Assembly (NCBI RefSeq): GCF_002775205.1
Contig: NC_036456.1
Span: forward strand, 8,335,463-8,399,462
DNA length: 64,000 nt
Source: Xiphophorus maculatus
Lineage: Eukaryota > Chordata > Actinopteri > Cyprinodontiformes > Poeciliidae
Direction of reading: 5' to 3'
Shown here: positions 34,105 through 45,200 of the stretch, piece after piece
Layout: the number at the start of each line of letters is the position of its first letter
Numbering within the stretch: position 1 is the stretch's first letter
Position numbers and translations under genes: made by a program
The notes under the pieces: generated by a model
What the model was told of the DNA's origin: nothing
The model's input: only the letters and a program-made list of their open reading frames with translations
Database searches by the model: none

Positions 34105-34646
34105 GCTGATGGGTCAGTTCTGTAAATGATGCTGCCTTCCCGGCCACTCATATCATCCCTCCATGCTTCAAAGGGAAAGCTACATATGCACTGGCATGTG
34201 ATCTAGTAGTAATAAAACAACTGCACATAGCAGAAGTCTCCTCACTCGCTGGTGGTGCACATAAAGCAACTCAGGTCTCAAGTATATATAAAACCAAGGA
34301 GACAGTTGTCGAAAAACAAAAATATAACACACCCTCTGGCCAGTGTTGGCATAAACGGTTTTACGTGTCCAGGGACCATCATGACCTCTGATCCTAAGTG
34401 GTACGATGGTGTCGGCCATGTTGTCAAGAATTTACACCACATTTGTGTTCTTTCTTAAATGTGTGAACATTTCACTGTTGCCTCCAGGCTTCGATTTATG
34501 TGTTCTTATTCTTGTTTGTCTTCTGATGGAACAGGAGGAAGTGTTTTTACATTTGAGCTTTTTCTGTAATGTATTGTTGTGTTGGAGCAACAAAGCAAAG
34601 CAAGTTTTAGACATACTGACAATAAAATATGATCTTGATTTGACTT
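34105..34646 (+). mobile_element. Degenerate LINE remnant (unit B)
   Basis: Duplicate of 26285-26818. The GFTCPGTIMTSDPKW motif and the caataaaatatgatcttgat end are both retained. Confidence 0.55.
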
Positions 34647-34746
34647 GAATTCTTGGGTTTTACTTCTCTTGTCATTCTAGTCTATGTGCATCTGGCTGGT
34701 ATTTATTGAATGTTTTGTTCACGAGACTGGGAGTGAGATTGCTCCT

Positions 34747-35020
34747 TGCTTTCATCCATACGTTATCTACTCCCAGATGTCTTTGCAGGTTTATGTGGAA
34801 GATGGTGCCTATCTTGGTTATTGGGTGAGAGGTAAGATATGCTCTGGACAGGTCATCCATCTGTCCATCACAGGGCAACACAGGCAGACACAGGACAGGC
34901 AACCATACACACATTCTTTAAAGGTCAATTTAGGGAGACCAATTACCCTAATAGTCATGGTTTTACACTGTGGGAGAAAACCACACATGTATATTCCATG
35001 CAGAATGACTGCAGGCTGGT
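34747..35020 (+). repeat. L2-like LINE 3' tail (unit B)
   Basis: Duplicate of 26920-27200, with ctggacaggtcatccatctg and caatttagggagaccaatta. Confidence 0.65.
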
Positions 35021-35352
35021 TTCCTGATGCAAGGAAATGGCGCTACTAACTGTGCCAATGTCAGCCATCTGACAAATTGGACATGATTGATTTAAAAAGC
35101 AAATGGTCGTCTGTGTATTGTTATCAGTCTAGTGAGTGACACACAACTTGATAAAATAAAAGTATTTGTAGATTGTTTTGCATTTCTCTGAAATGCTTAA
35201 AAATAATCTAAGGTTTGTTGAGTCTTTTGAAACATGCAGCCTGCCTTTATTTACCCACAGCTGAAATGCAAATCATGCAATGATTTTATTCACATTTTGT
35301 TTTCTTCTTTGACTCAGTATAATATGAAGGAAAGATAATTTTTCTAAAATTA

Positions 35353-35357
<5 letters not shown>

Positions 35358-35435
<78 letters not shown>

Positions 35436-35442
35436 TATATAT
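35358..35442. repeat. (TA)n microsatellite
   Basis: Long TA array upstream of exon 1 of copy C, followed by a tgtg-rich tract and a g-run; counterpart of 27507-27622. Confidence 0.9.
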
Positions 35443-35712
35443 GTATGTATGTGTGTGTGTGTGTGGGGGGGGGGTGGGTGCGTGCGTGCGTGGGAGATGT
35501 TTCTGTTCCCCTGTGTCAAGCCTCTTGACACGTCCAAAATATCAGGTTTCTATGTATCAAGTTGACGTCTATAAAAATAATCCTGTATAACATCACGTGA
35601 GAACGTAGACGACGGGATCACAACCAGGAAGCAGCCAGCAGTAGAGCTAACGGAGAAACGAACAGACAAGGTGTTTGGATCGATGCAGAGAGACTTAGTG
35701 AAAGTTCTTCGA

Positions 35713-38700
35713 ATGTTTTCGGATATGACTTTCACATGCAGCTCGTCGATCCGTGTCTGGGCCACAAACCCAGGCTGCCTCCTTTTCCTGTTTGTCCTGT
35801 CAGGTATTGATTTTATTTACCTTCTTTTATCAAGAGTCTTTGGCTGCAAATGCAAATTTACGGAAGAGGATTAGGGCCACCGAAAAAAAAAAAGATTTTG
35901 GAGATTAAACTCAGAATTTTGACTTTAAAGTCAGAATTCTTTTTTTTTCTTTTTTCGGTGGCCCTAAACTAGGGTGGCCATATTTTAATTTGGGAAAACC
36001 AGGACAGCTTGGACCGGGGGGGGGGTGCGGAGGGGGGTTGGTCGGAAGACCAGAACACTATGGAGCGCGAGGGGGGTTGAGGGGACGGGGGGGGGGGGGG
36101 GGGGGGGCAGTGTTGGGAAAACCAGAACACCTTGGAGCGGTGGGGGGGGGGGGGGGCTCTAAAAGCGGGGAAACTATACATTTGCGCTTTGGCATGTTGT
36201 TGGCGTACTGACGGCCACGCTGTTTATCTTAAGAACAGGGCTGCCCGCACTGACTCTGCTCAGGGATTACGTCACACGTTCTCGGCATAACACCGTGCGC
36301 AGTGCCCTAGTGCCTGTAAATTTAATGGTCCAATGAAGGTAATTTAAAAAACAGGACATTTCCTCACTTTCTAAAAAAAACCCCGGGACGCCCGGGACAG
36401 GACGTGAAATACGGACATGTCCCGGGAAATACGGACGTTTGGTCACCCTACCTAAACCTCTTATACGTATAGTGTAGTTTTTCTTACTTGGGCTTTAGGG
36501 TCCACTGCAGCTTATCACTGCACGACAAGTTATAAAAAATAAAAAAAAACTCCTTATGGCGATACAATGCAATGCAATTCAAGTAGGAAGTGGGATATTC
36601 ACAGCAATTTGTGTGAATTTAACTTTCAAAGAAGTTAAACTGGCATAACTATTGTTAAGATGTTCAAGGCACGTCGATTGTTAAACGTTATGACTTTAAT
36701 CTTTACTGGGCTCGAAAATAGATTTGTCTGTTTTCACCTAGAAGGAAAAACAATAAAATAATATTTTAAAAGCTGTTCATTTTCTGCCAAGCTCTGACTC
36801 TTTTCTTAAGTCTACAGCAAATTTGCTTTTGCAGTGTAGAGGAACTAATTGAGTGATTTGCAAGTTTCCAAAATCTAGTTGCTAAAACCTATTTGAGCCA
36901 TTTCACAAGAAAGCTCATGCAATTTTAGCAGTTATTACCTGATTGTAGGTAAAAGTAGCTGATTGGTAAATGCAAATCAGCTAATTTTTGTTTGAATTAA
37001 AAGCTGATTTAAAGCTATAACCCTTCTCCTTACATTACTGTTCAAAAGGGTCAATAGAACAGAACCTTTCCAAACTTTCTGATTTAAGAATCACTTTCCT
37101 CAATGCATCGTACTGTAAATGTTTGTGTTACTCTATGTAAACTCCAAGGCGGCATATTGTTTGGCAAAATCAGTGCAGAGCAGCAAATCTCATAGAAGGT
37201 GGTCTGTACTTATGCTGTACAGATTGTCAGGTTGTTTTTGCCAGGAGTTTGACTAGGCCATTGTAACACATGGCTAAACTTTCTAAACCCTTCAGTTGGC
37301 AGTTTAAATCAACCTCAGATGAGCGAGTGATACCTTAAACTTTGTTGGCAGCAGGGCAGTTGTGTTAAATTCACAATAATAATAATAATAAAAACACCAT
37401 TGGATTTCTCTTTTCATAGTTTTTTTATTTCTATTCTCCCCATCAGGTTCAGCCTCAGCAGATATCGTCCCACAGACAATAACAGCCTATGTGACTGAAA
37501 CCGTCGTCCTGCCGTGCCGCATCACTGTGGATGGTGAACTCCCCACGGTGGAGTGGTCCAAGGAGGGCTTAAGGGAAAACAGCATCACCTTACTGTACCG
37601 GGACGGCTGCGAGACGTTTGGGATGAAGAATCCAGCCTTCCACTACAGGACAAACCTCCTTTTGAACAAACTGAAGGACGGCAACATCTCTCAGATCATT
37701 TACAACCTGAGGGTGTCTGATGGAGGCAGGTACAACTGCAGGACCCTCAGGGGGAAGGAGTGGCAGGTTCACGCGATTATCGTCCTTAATGTGGGTGAGT
37801 CTTGGTCTTATGTTTGGCTTCATGGCAGGACTATGCTTTGTACCGCAACAGATAATCAATCTTTATCAAAAGTCCTATAATAGTTGGTTGAATCCCATTC
37901 CAGGTGCCACGTCAAAGCCAGAGCTCACAGTTGTTCCCTCCACTGAGGGTGGAGAACTGACCCTGGAGTGTAAGGCGGAGTGCTGGTTCCCAGAACCTGA
38001 CATCACGTTTTACGATGACGAAAGGAACGAGATTCCAGCAGAAAAACCAACAAGAGGGCCAAACTCTAGAGAATGTTTTACAGTTACCAGGAGAGCAGTT
38101 GTGCAGACTAAAATCAACAGGTAATTACAGGTTTATGTGTTTTAGATAAAGTCAGTAAAAGTTGGCAGTAAATGCCAAACTTTTTGTGCCTCCACATGCT
38201 GTCTTTTCCTTTTATTCACATGATTCTTAGGGGTTTTGTGAGCAACTATAGAAGAGTTGATACACTTATTTTCCGTGTAAGGCGATAGTCCAGTTTCTCT
38301 GGCACTAAAGCGACAAAATAATTTTCCTTGCTGTATGTTGATACAGTAAAACCAGCTGATGTCTTACATCAGATATTAGAACATTGTGCTCAGATTACTA
38401 TTTCCCTCTCTTCTTTTAAATCTTGAAATAAAAGTAAAACTGACACTTTGTCTTTTTTTTCCCACAGAGTGACCTGCAAAGTCCACGAGAGAAAGTTCAA
38501 TCAGACCAAGAACACAGAGATTTACATCCCAGGTATATCAGATTACACTGATCTGAAATGAAACACCCAAAACATTGTGGTTGTACTTCAAGAGCTCCTA
38601 TTTTATTTATTTGCACTGGATTAAACATTGATAGTTTTTAAACCCAGTTTGAGTTTGTTGTGTGGTCTAGAAACGTGGTCATAATAATCAAAAATGTTTT

Positions 38701-39620
38701 TCTATTAACATTTCAGATGACTGGATCAGGTCCTGCTCAAGCAAGGCAGCCATCACAGGAACTGTCACTTTCTTATTCACAGGGTTAATAATATGTGGAA
38801 TTGTTTTCCTGGTGCACAAGAAGTTCTGCAGTAAGTACGCTCACTCAAGCCAAATTAAGGATTAAGCCACTTTTTAAAGATTACTTTAGTCATATTTCAC
38901 TTTCTTTTGGCTTCAGATAACGGGAGTCAATGGGGATAGTGTAGACCAGCCTGGTGCTGTGTCTAAATGCATGTAACGCCTTTCATTTGTAATAAGTTTG
39001 TTTGAAAATTATGTATTATTTTCCTTCATCTTTTCACTACTTTACATAAAATCCCAAAAACACAAGATTAGAAAAAAGCCCAAATGGTATGAAAGTGTTG
39101 GAAAAAGGAGCTGGATTTTAACAATAGTAAAATAAGATGCATATAAAAACATCTTTTTTTTTTTTTCGTTAGGATTTTATATATTTGGAACGTCAAAAGA
39201 AAGTGTTGACTGATATTTTCTTTCGGTAATTACACAGGGAGTGGACAAAACTTCTGTCGGTCAAGAAATACACATATGAAAGAAGAGAAAGATGAGATGG
39301 ACAGGCGCAGTGGTACCTCACAGGAAGAGGAGTCCACATATGATTCCAGAACATCACCAAACGGGACAGAGCTAACAGACCAGTCACCCGTTGACAACAG
39401 GTCACCAGGACAGGACTCGTCCATGATAAAAAGTTCTGGATCGACTGCTTCAAGACGAGACAAAACCCCCGGCTCACTGAACACAGACCGACATAGGTCT
39501 GTGTCCTTTTCCTCCTCCAAAGGAAACTCTCTGCTCCCTAATACATATCAAAGAAGCTTAAGTCACCGGTCAAATGCAAGTGAGAGTTCAGAGTCACTGT
39601 TGGATAAACCAGAAAGCTAA
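35713..39620 (+). CDS. Butyrophilin/B7-like receptor, copy C, 405 aa
   Basis: Six exons: 35713-35803, 37447-37794, 37904-38120, 38468-38532, 38717-38830 and 39238-39620, total 1218 nt, all GT-AG. The V and C domains nearly match copies A and B (VVLPCRITV instead of VVLPCHITV). The membrane exon (ITGTVTFLFTGLIICGIVFL) and tail differ strongly. The tail has MKEEKDEMDRRSGTSQEEES and later SESLLDKPES, with only two tyrosines and no clear ITIM. It ends with the same Ser-rich layout as A/B, so the tails are homologous but much older than the ectodomain similarity. An optional ATG upstream (35683) is in frame. Confidence 0.82.
35859..35969. mobile_element. Foldback element in intron 1 of copy C, interrupted
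   Basis: The left arm acggaagaggattagggcca is intact. The right arm is cut after ggtggccctaaac by the hAT-like element at 35970; its continuation (ctaaacctctta) resumes after 36450. Confidence 0.75.
35970..36450. mobile_element. hAT-type element with poly-G expansions in intron 1 of copy C
   Basis: Same family as 28144-28820 (tagggtggcca start, tggtcaccct end), flanked by cctaaac at 35963-35969 and 36451-36457. Its left part holds three tandem versions of a piece ending accagaacaccttggagcg, each followed by a long G run (36016-36158). Most of the finger-coding part is missing. Confidence 0.8.
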
Positions 39621-39633
39621 AACGTGGAAAGGA

Positions 39634-39781
39634 CTAGCCCTGTCACTAACCTGCATTGTTATGCCATTCTCAGTATGGTACATGTACATGTACATGGTCT
39701 CAAAACAACGATGTTATTGTTTATCGCAATAACCTCTAGGAAAATGTATTATTTAGCAAAATTTATTATGACAGGGCTAGA
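39634..39781. mobile_element. hAT-type MITE in the 3' flank of copy C
   Basis: The 11-bp perfect inverted ends tagccctgtca and tgacagggcta enclose ttgtttatcgcaataacctc and tagcaaaattt. Related to 24811-25196 and to the fragment at 63258-63334. Confidence 0.65.
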
Positions 39782-39907
39782 AAGGACAGGACACAAGACT
39801 ACAAAGGCGTAATCAAAAACCAAGGATTCAAAGACTTGTGTTCAGGGATCGTTTTCTACTAGTCAGGTTCCAGTCTGAACAGTTCACATCCTTCCTAGAA
39901 CATCTCC

Positions 39908-39973
39908 GGGGCCTCATGCAGAGAGATATGGGGCCTCATGCAGAGAGATATGGGGCCTCATGCAGAGAGATAT
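39908..39973. repeat. Three tandem 22-bp repeats
   Basis: The unit starts ggggcctcatgcagagagat and repeats three times without change, directly before a MITE that starts with the same ggggcctcatg. Confidence 0.9.
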
Positions 39974-40195
39974 GGGGCCTCATGTATAAAAAAGTGAGCA
40001 GTTTTCACAACAAAACTTTGCCGTACGGACAAATTTAGAAAAGCGCGGTGCACAAAAAGATCCAGATGTATAAATTCCAATTTGCGGGAAAATAGAGTGC
40101 AGCTGCTAGTCCGGCATTTTTATACATGCCGCCTTGTGCGTAAAATATGGCGCTGCACATTGTTTGTGCTTACGCACGCTTTATACACGAGGCCC
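39974..40195. mobile_element. MITE with ggggcctcatgtataaa ends
   Basis: The left end ggggcctcatgtataaa is mirrored on the right by tttatacacgaggccc. The interior is short and non-coding, with gcttacgcacg near the right end. It belongs to a fish MITE type with these ends. Confidence 0.75.
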
Positions 40196-40419
40196 ATGGA
40201 GACTATGGCATTCATGGCAAGGTCCAGTTTCAGTCAGCAAGTTGGGGGAATAATCATTATCCCTAAAACAAGCTAGGAATTATGGTAGAATTTCTTTTTC
40301 GGGTATTTTATGTAAGATTGCTTCAATTCAGCCTAATGTTTCCTTAATGAGTACAGACCATTTGCTTTAACTTCTGTCATTATGGAAGAGAAGTGTTACA
40401 ACTACCTACCCACTACGTT

Positions 40420-41066
40420 ATTTGGCATCGAGGGTAAACAGGTCTGTAAATGGTGCCGCCTTCCCGGGGCCTCATAACATCCCTCGATATTTCAAAGGGA
40501 AAGCTACGTATGTGCTGGAGCTATTTATCGATTTTAGCTTTGCTTTTAACATCGTCCCAATGAGGCTGTGTGTTAAACTCCTGAGGTTGCATGTCATGTC
40601 ATCCATTTGCAAATAGGTCTTTGACTTTTTCTTTTACAAAACACAAGTTTGAGTCACTCTCTCGTGCTACTTCAACACCAATGACTCCACGTCGCATCAT
40701 GACTCGGTCAGGATGGTAAACGGTTTTATGTGTCTAGGGACCATCCATCATGACCTCTGATCTTAAGTGACCTCTGGTACGATTGTGTCAGCCATATCGT
40801 CAAGAAGGTACACCAAAGTTGTGTCCTTTTTTTACATTTTTACAAAGGACACAACTTTTTAAGAGTTACTTCAACATTTTACTGTTACTTCTATTCCCTG
40901 ATCTATGTGTTCTTGTGTATCTTCTGATAGATTATGAGGAATTGTTTTTACCTCTTACCTTTTTATTTAGTCTGATTTATGTTCTAACTGTGTCAAGTTT
41001 CTGTAAAGTATTACTATGTTGGAGCAACAAAGCAAGTACTGACAATAAAATATCATCTTCATTTGA
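40420..41066 (+). mobile_element. Degenerate LINE, reverse-transcriptase remnant (unit C)
   Basis: LELFIDFSFAFNIVPMRLC matches the reverse-transcriptase motif LFIDFSSAFNTIVP of fish non-LTR elements. The 3' end caataaaatatcatcttcat is as in units A and B. The frame is broken and the copy is old. Confidence 0.65.
40815..40858. repeat. Perfect hairpin, 15-bp arms
   Basis: aaagttgtgtccttt at 40815-40829 and its exact complement at 40844-40858, 14-nt loop. Units A and B lack the inverted arm here. Confidence 0.8.
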
Positions 41067-41169
41067 CTTGAATTCTTGGGTTTTACTTCTCTTGTCATTC
41101 TAGTCTATGTGCATCTGGCTGGTATTTATTGAATGTTTTGTTCACGAGACTGGGAGTGAGATTGCTCCT

Positions 41170-41440
41170 TGCTTTCATCCATCCGTTGACTGCTCCCAGA
41201 TGTCTTTGCAGGTTTATGTGGGAGATGGTTCCTATATTGGTTATTGGGTGAGAGGTAAGATATGTTCTGGACAGGTCATCCATCTGTCCATCACAGGGCA
41301 GCACAGGCAGACACAGGACAGACAACCACACACACATTCTTTAAAGGTCAATTTAGGGAGACCAATTACCCTAATAGTCATGGTTTTACACTGTGGGAGA
41401 AAACCACACATGCAAATTCCATGCAGAATGACTGCAGGGC
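41170..41440 (+). repeat. L2-like LINE 3' tail (unit C)
   Basis: Third copy of the tail at 26920-27200. Confidence 0.65.
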
Positions 41441-41516
41441 GCCGCTAACTGTAGTAGTAGCGCCCTACAGTCAAATCATGTCCAATTTATCATGTCTGAT
41501 AAATTGGACATGATTT
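41428..41516. repeat. Inverted duplication with perfect 20-bp hairpin
   Basis: aaatcatgtccaatttatca at 41473-41492 pairs exactly with 41497-41516 over a 4-nt loop. Just upstream, gcagggcgccgct and tagcgccctac are also inverted copies of each other. Units A and B have only one orientation. Confidence 0.8.
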
Positions 41517-41669
41517 ATTTAAAGAGCAAATGGTCATATTGTTATCAGTCTAGTGAGTGACACACAACTTGATCAAATAAAAGTATTTGTAGATTGTTTT
41601 GCATTTCTCTGAATTGCTTTAAAAATAATCTAAGGTTTGGTGAGAGTCTTTTGAAACATGCAGCCTGCC

Positions 41670-42284
41670 TCTAAAACAAGATATTTTATTTTGGTTTGAT
41701 ATTTTGCTGTATTTTCTCCCTCTTCTCTGCTTTCTGCCCCATCATCACAACTGAACGACATGAACTTTGTGTTTAGTAATTTAAAAAAACAACAAAAAAA
41801 CAGCAGTGAAACTACTCATAAAATCTTAAAATTAAAGTTGAAATAATATCCTTGTTAGTCAGATTACACAGTACTGACTGAGTGAGGAGTCCAGGGTGTC
41901 ATTTATGCTTCAGTCTCAAATGGAGGCAGCAGTTTCGAGCAGAACGAGTCCAGATGTTGCACAAAGGAACTAGGCTGTTCTGAAAGTGCTGTTGTGAAAA
42001 CATTTCTAACTATTGTCTTTCTGCACAGCAATGCTTGGCTGCGCTGTAAATGACTTAGACATTTCAAAAGATTTATTAATTTCAATTAAACTTAGAATGA
42101 AAACTATAATAATAATAATTATAATAATTATGATTATTATTATTATAATAAAAATAATTTATACTAACAATAAACAGTTATTGTTAACCAGGAAGTGTCC
42201 ATTATTCCCTCCCCTTCCAAAGCGGAACTGTGGATCTAAAGCCTCTCGAACCTCGGGGCGTCGAGGTTTACTGCTGGAACAAAA
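41670..42284. other. Intergenic, 5' flank of the coiled-coil receptor gene
   Basis: Non-coding; contains an A/T-only tract with ataataatt repeats at 42098-42165. No promoter motif stands out. Confidence 0.4.
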
Positions 42285-45200
42285 ATGGACCAGGTTCACC
42301 GAGGTTCTAGACGACCCCTAGTTGAAAGTGTAAAGTTCATTTCAAGGACCAGCAGGACGTACAGCAGAACGTTCCTCCGTTTCTCGGCCGCTCAAGTCGG
42401 ATTCCTCTCTGTCGTCGTCTGTGTCTTGCGCTTCTCTCCAGGTTTGGCCTGATTAACTTGTTCATATTTGCTTTTTTGGTCTAAACTGCGATTTATTTGC
42501 CCGACGTAACGTGTCGTTTGTGGCTTTTTTCTTGTTTGCGTGTCGCGAATCAGCGCAGTCTTAAGTTGGAGTTAATAATAAAAACGAGGTTTCTTTGCAA
42601 GTGACGTCAGGTTCGCTGCTGCTTCCGCATATTAGTAACTGCAGCTAAATTCGACCAACTCAGCGAGTCCTTCGAGTTTAAACATATAATTACTCATACA
42701 GAGCGAATTAAATCTGCTTTAAATACATTTGTAGTTATAACTTCATGTATGAGCAGCCGCTTAACCTTTTATTCTAGCGGAAGAGGCGAGCAGTTCTCGA
42801 ATGTTCTTTTTCATATTCTCAAAGCTGAAGGACGTGGACGGCCGCCGAAAGAGGTCAAATAAGGTTACACACTTTCTTAATGTAGCTGCTTCCTCTCCTT
42901 CCCTCTCCACACCAGTGTCGGCAGACGTTGCGCCGAAGACGGTAGTGGCGAACGAGAATGAAACGGTCACCCTGCCCTGCCGAACCAACCAAACCAGCGA
43001 CCTCCTCACAGTGGAGTGGTCCAAGGCTGAGATGACCCCCAACATCACCCTCCTGTACCGCCATGGCTCGGAGACCGTGGAGGAGAAGAACGCGGCCTTC
43101 CTCAATAGGACCAGCCTCATTCTGGAGGAAGTGAAGCTGGGCAACATCTCTCAGGTCATCTCCAAGCTGAGGCTGTCTGACGGGGGCCGATATCTGTGCA
43201 GGACCATGGTGGGGAAGCAGCGGCAGGTTGAAGCAGTGCTGGACCTCATTGTGGGTAGGTCATCACCTCTGTGGCTGCTGGGCGAGTCTTTATAGTATAT
43301 ATCCTAACATGTTCCATTGCTGATCTGGTTCTGTGTCTTTTGAAGCTTCAAAATAATAATTTACGCCCTATTTATTATTATTTTACATTAACACACGGTG
43401 TGGTGGCCACTGTGGCGTTCAGGGAAACAGGAACACACAAGTTAAGAGGAAGTGCGGTTCAATCTAATTTATTTGCATAGAGTGGATTCACTTTATATTT
43501 TGTCTCGAGGCACTTTACAAATCAAAACAAATCCAAATATATAAAGTAGTTAAAAAATATCTTAAGCTTTCAACTTGTCTTCAATCATATGGCACAACTT
43601 CAAGCTTGATGGTATTGGAAAGTTGGAGTGCACCGATTACAGCTGCCTGGCCGATCGCTGATTACCGATCTTTAAAAAGCCTGACCTGCTAATACTGATT
43701 GTGGCTGATGCTGTTTTTTTTCGTCTGAAATGTTTCTAAACAGCAAGAAAGTTTCTGAGTTGGCAACAGTGAGGTGACTGTTATTATTGTGAACGTGCAG
43801 ACATGAGCTGTTGGGACTGTCCCCTCTCTCACGGCAGAGCAAAAGAGGACAGTGGCAGATTTGTAGACCTTTGCGCTGAGTAGCTAAGATTGGCCTCGCA
43901 TGTAACTATCAGCTGATCTCTGATCTCCCAAAACTAAGGAAATCAGGGTTTGTTTCCTACTGGAAAGGATAAATCAGAGAAGCAGCCTTGAGGCCCCGCC
44001 GAGCTCCAAACCTTCTGTAGGAGAGAGAAGCTGTTGACACGCAGGACGACTATATGCTGTTCATTTCACAAACCTTGAAAAGTGGAAAGAGAAAATTAGC
44101 TCAAAGAATGACACAACCCATGTAGAGGAAACATTATGCATGTGGAGGTGAACATATCAGAAGGAACCAAAGTCAAGGGCGCACATTTAAAATACCGTGT
44201 GTGGTGCAAAACTAACCCCCCCTCCTCCCCACTGTGAGACATGGTGGCAGGCAGCAGCATGTTGTTGTGGCGAACTTGGTCAGAGTTGATGGTAAAAGAA
44301 ATGGAGCTATAAACGGGGCGGCAAAAGATTTGATCATGGAGTGGAGATTGACCTGCTAGCTGAACGACATCGAAAGTGTTTAGCAAGAGCGTAGGAAGGA
44401 AGAAGGAACACGTAGGAGTCAAAGGAACTGAGTGTCTAATAAGTCTGAGTGCAATCCAGGATATCCTCTGACGTCTTTTTTTTTTCATAACCTAGCTGTG
44501 GTATAATTTGAACAATAGTCGCAGTTTCCGGCTTCACAGTTCTCTGAATTTTCTTCTCTTGTAACAGAAAGTTTGAAACACAAGGTGTTGATGTAGATTA
44601 CATCTAATGTAATCCCTCTGATGCAAAAGGTTAAAAAACCCCCCAAAAAACAATGACAAAGATACACAGAAATAAAAACTAACAAAAAAAGACAGAAAAA
44701 ATCAGTCTGAATCTCACAACCAATCTGGGAAAACTGCATTTTAACCCGAATCCACCGTTTGAGGGACTCTAGTCTCTAAACTAGACTCTAGTTTAGATAA
44801 AAGCATATAAACGTGTCATAAATACCCAGCCAAAGCCCAGACTTGTAGCCAATGCAGTGGTAAGACTTAAAGGTAATGCTCTTAATCCAGCCTGACTTAG
44901 TTTAAGCTATTTTGCTAAAAGGAAAGCCAGAAAAGGGATTCTCTAAATGTAAAAAGCTGGTGCAGACTTACAGCTGTAACCGCACCAGAAAACAAATGAA
45001 ACGCTGGCTATCTTGCATCATGAGGCCAGCCTGGTTACTTCTTTGGTGATCATAAATGGTTTGCTTTAAATATGCAGCTTTAGATATTTACTACTAAAGC
45101 AAACAGTGGGTTTAAATCCAGGTGTCATCAAATGACGGCTCGTGTGCAGCACTGAGTAGACTACAATATTTCAACTGGCCTGCATTTGAAACCAGTACTA

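Larger units (their letters stand above)
27390..35243 (+). repeat. Tandem unit B (about 7.9 kb)
   Basis: Second direct repeat. It is longer than unit A because of a (TA)n block, a foldback and a hAT-like insertion. It resembles unit A closely in exons 2-6, introns 2-5 and the 3' flank, but resembles unit C in the (TA)n block and the first two thirds of intron 1. Confidence 0.75.
35244..41670 (+). repeat. Tandem unit C (about 6.4 kb)
   Basis: Third direct repeat. Exons 1-4 are nearly identical to A and B, but exons 5-6, intron 5 and the 3' flank are clearly diverged and lack the SINE. Homology ends near 41670 (tgcagcctgcctctaaaac). Confidence 0.75.

Noticed and set aside
35969-36211. Gly/Pro-rich reading frames
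   Set aside because: They are products of poly-G runs inside a transposon remnant.
42801-42915. Alternative first exon for copy D (frame starting MFFFIFSKLKDV)
   Set aside because: The frame runs into the V domain, but a good acceptor lies at 42915, and an upstream hydrophobic exon with the right phase matches the layout of copies A-C.
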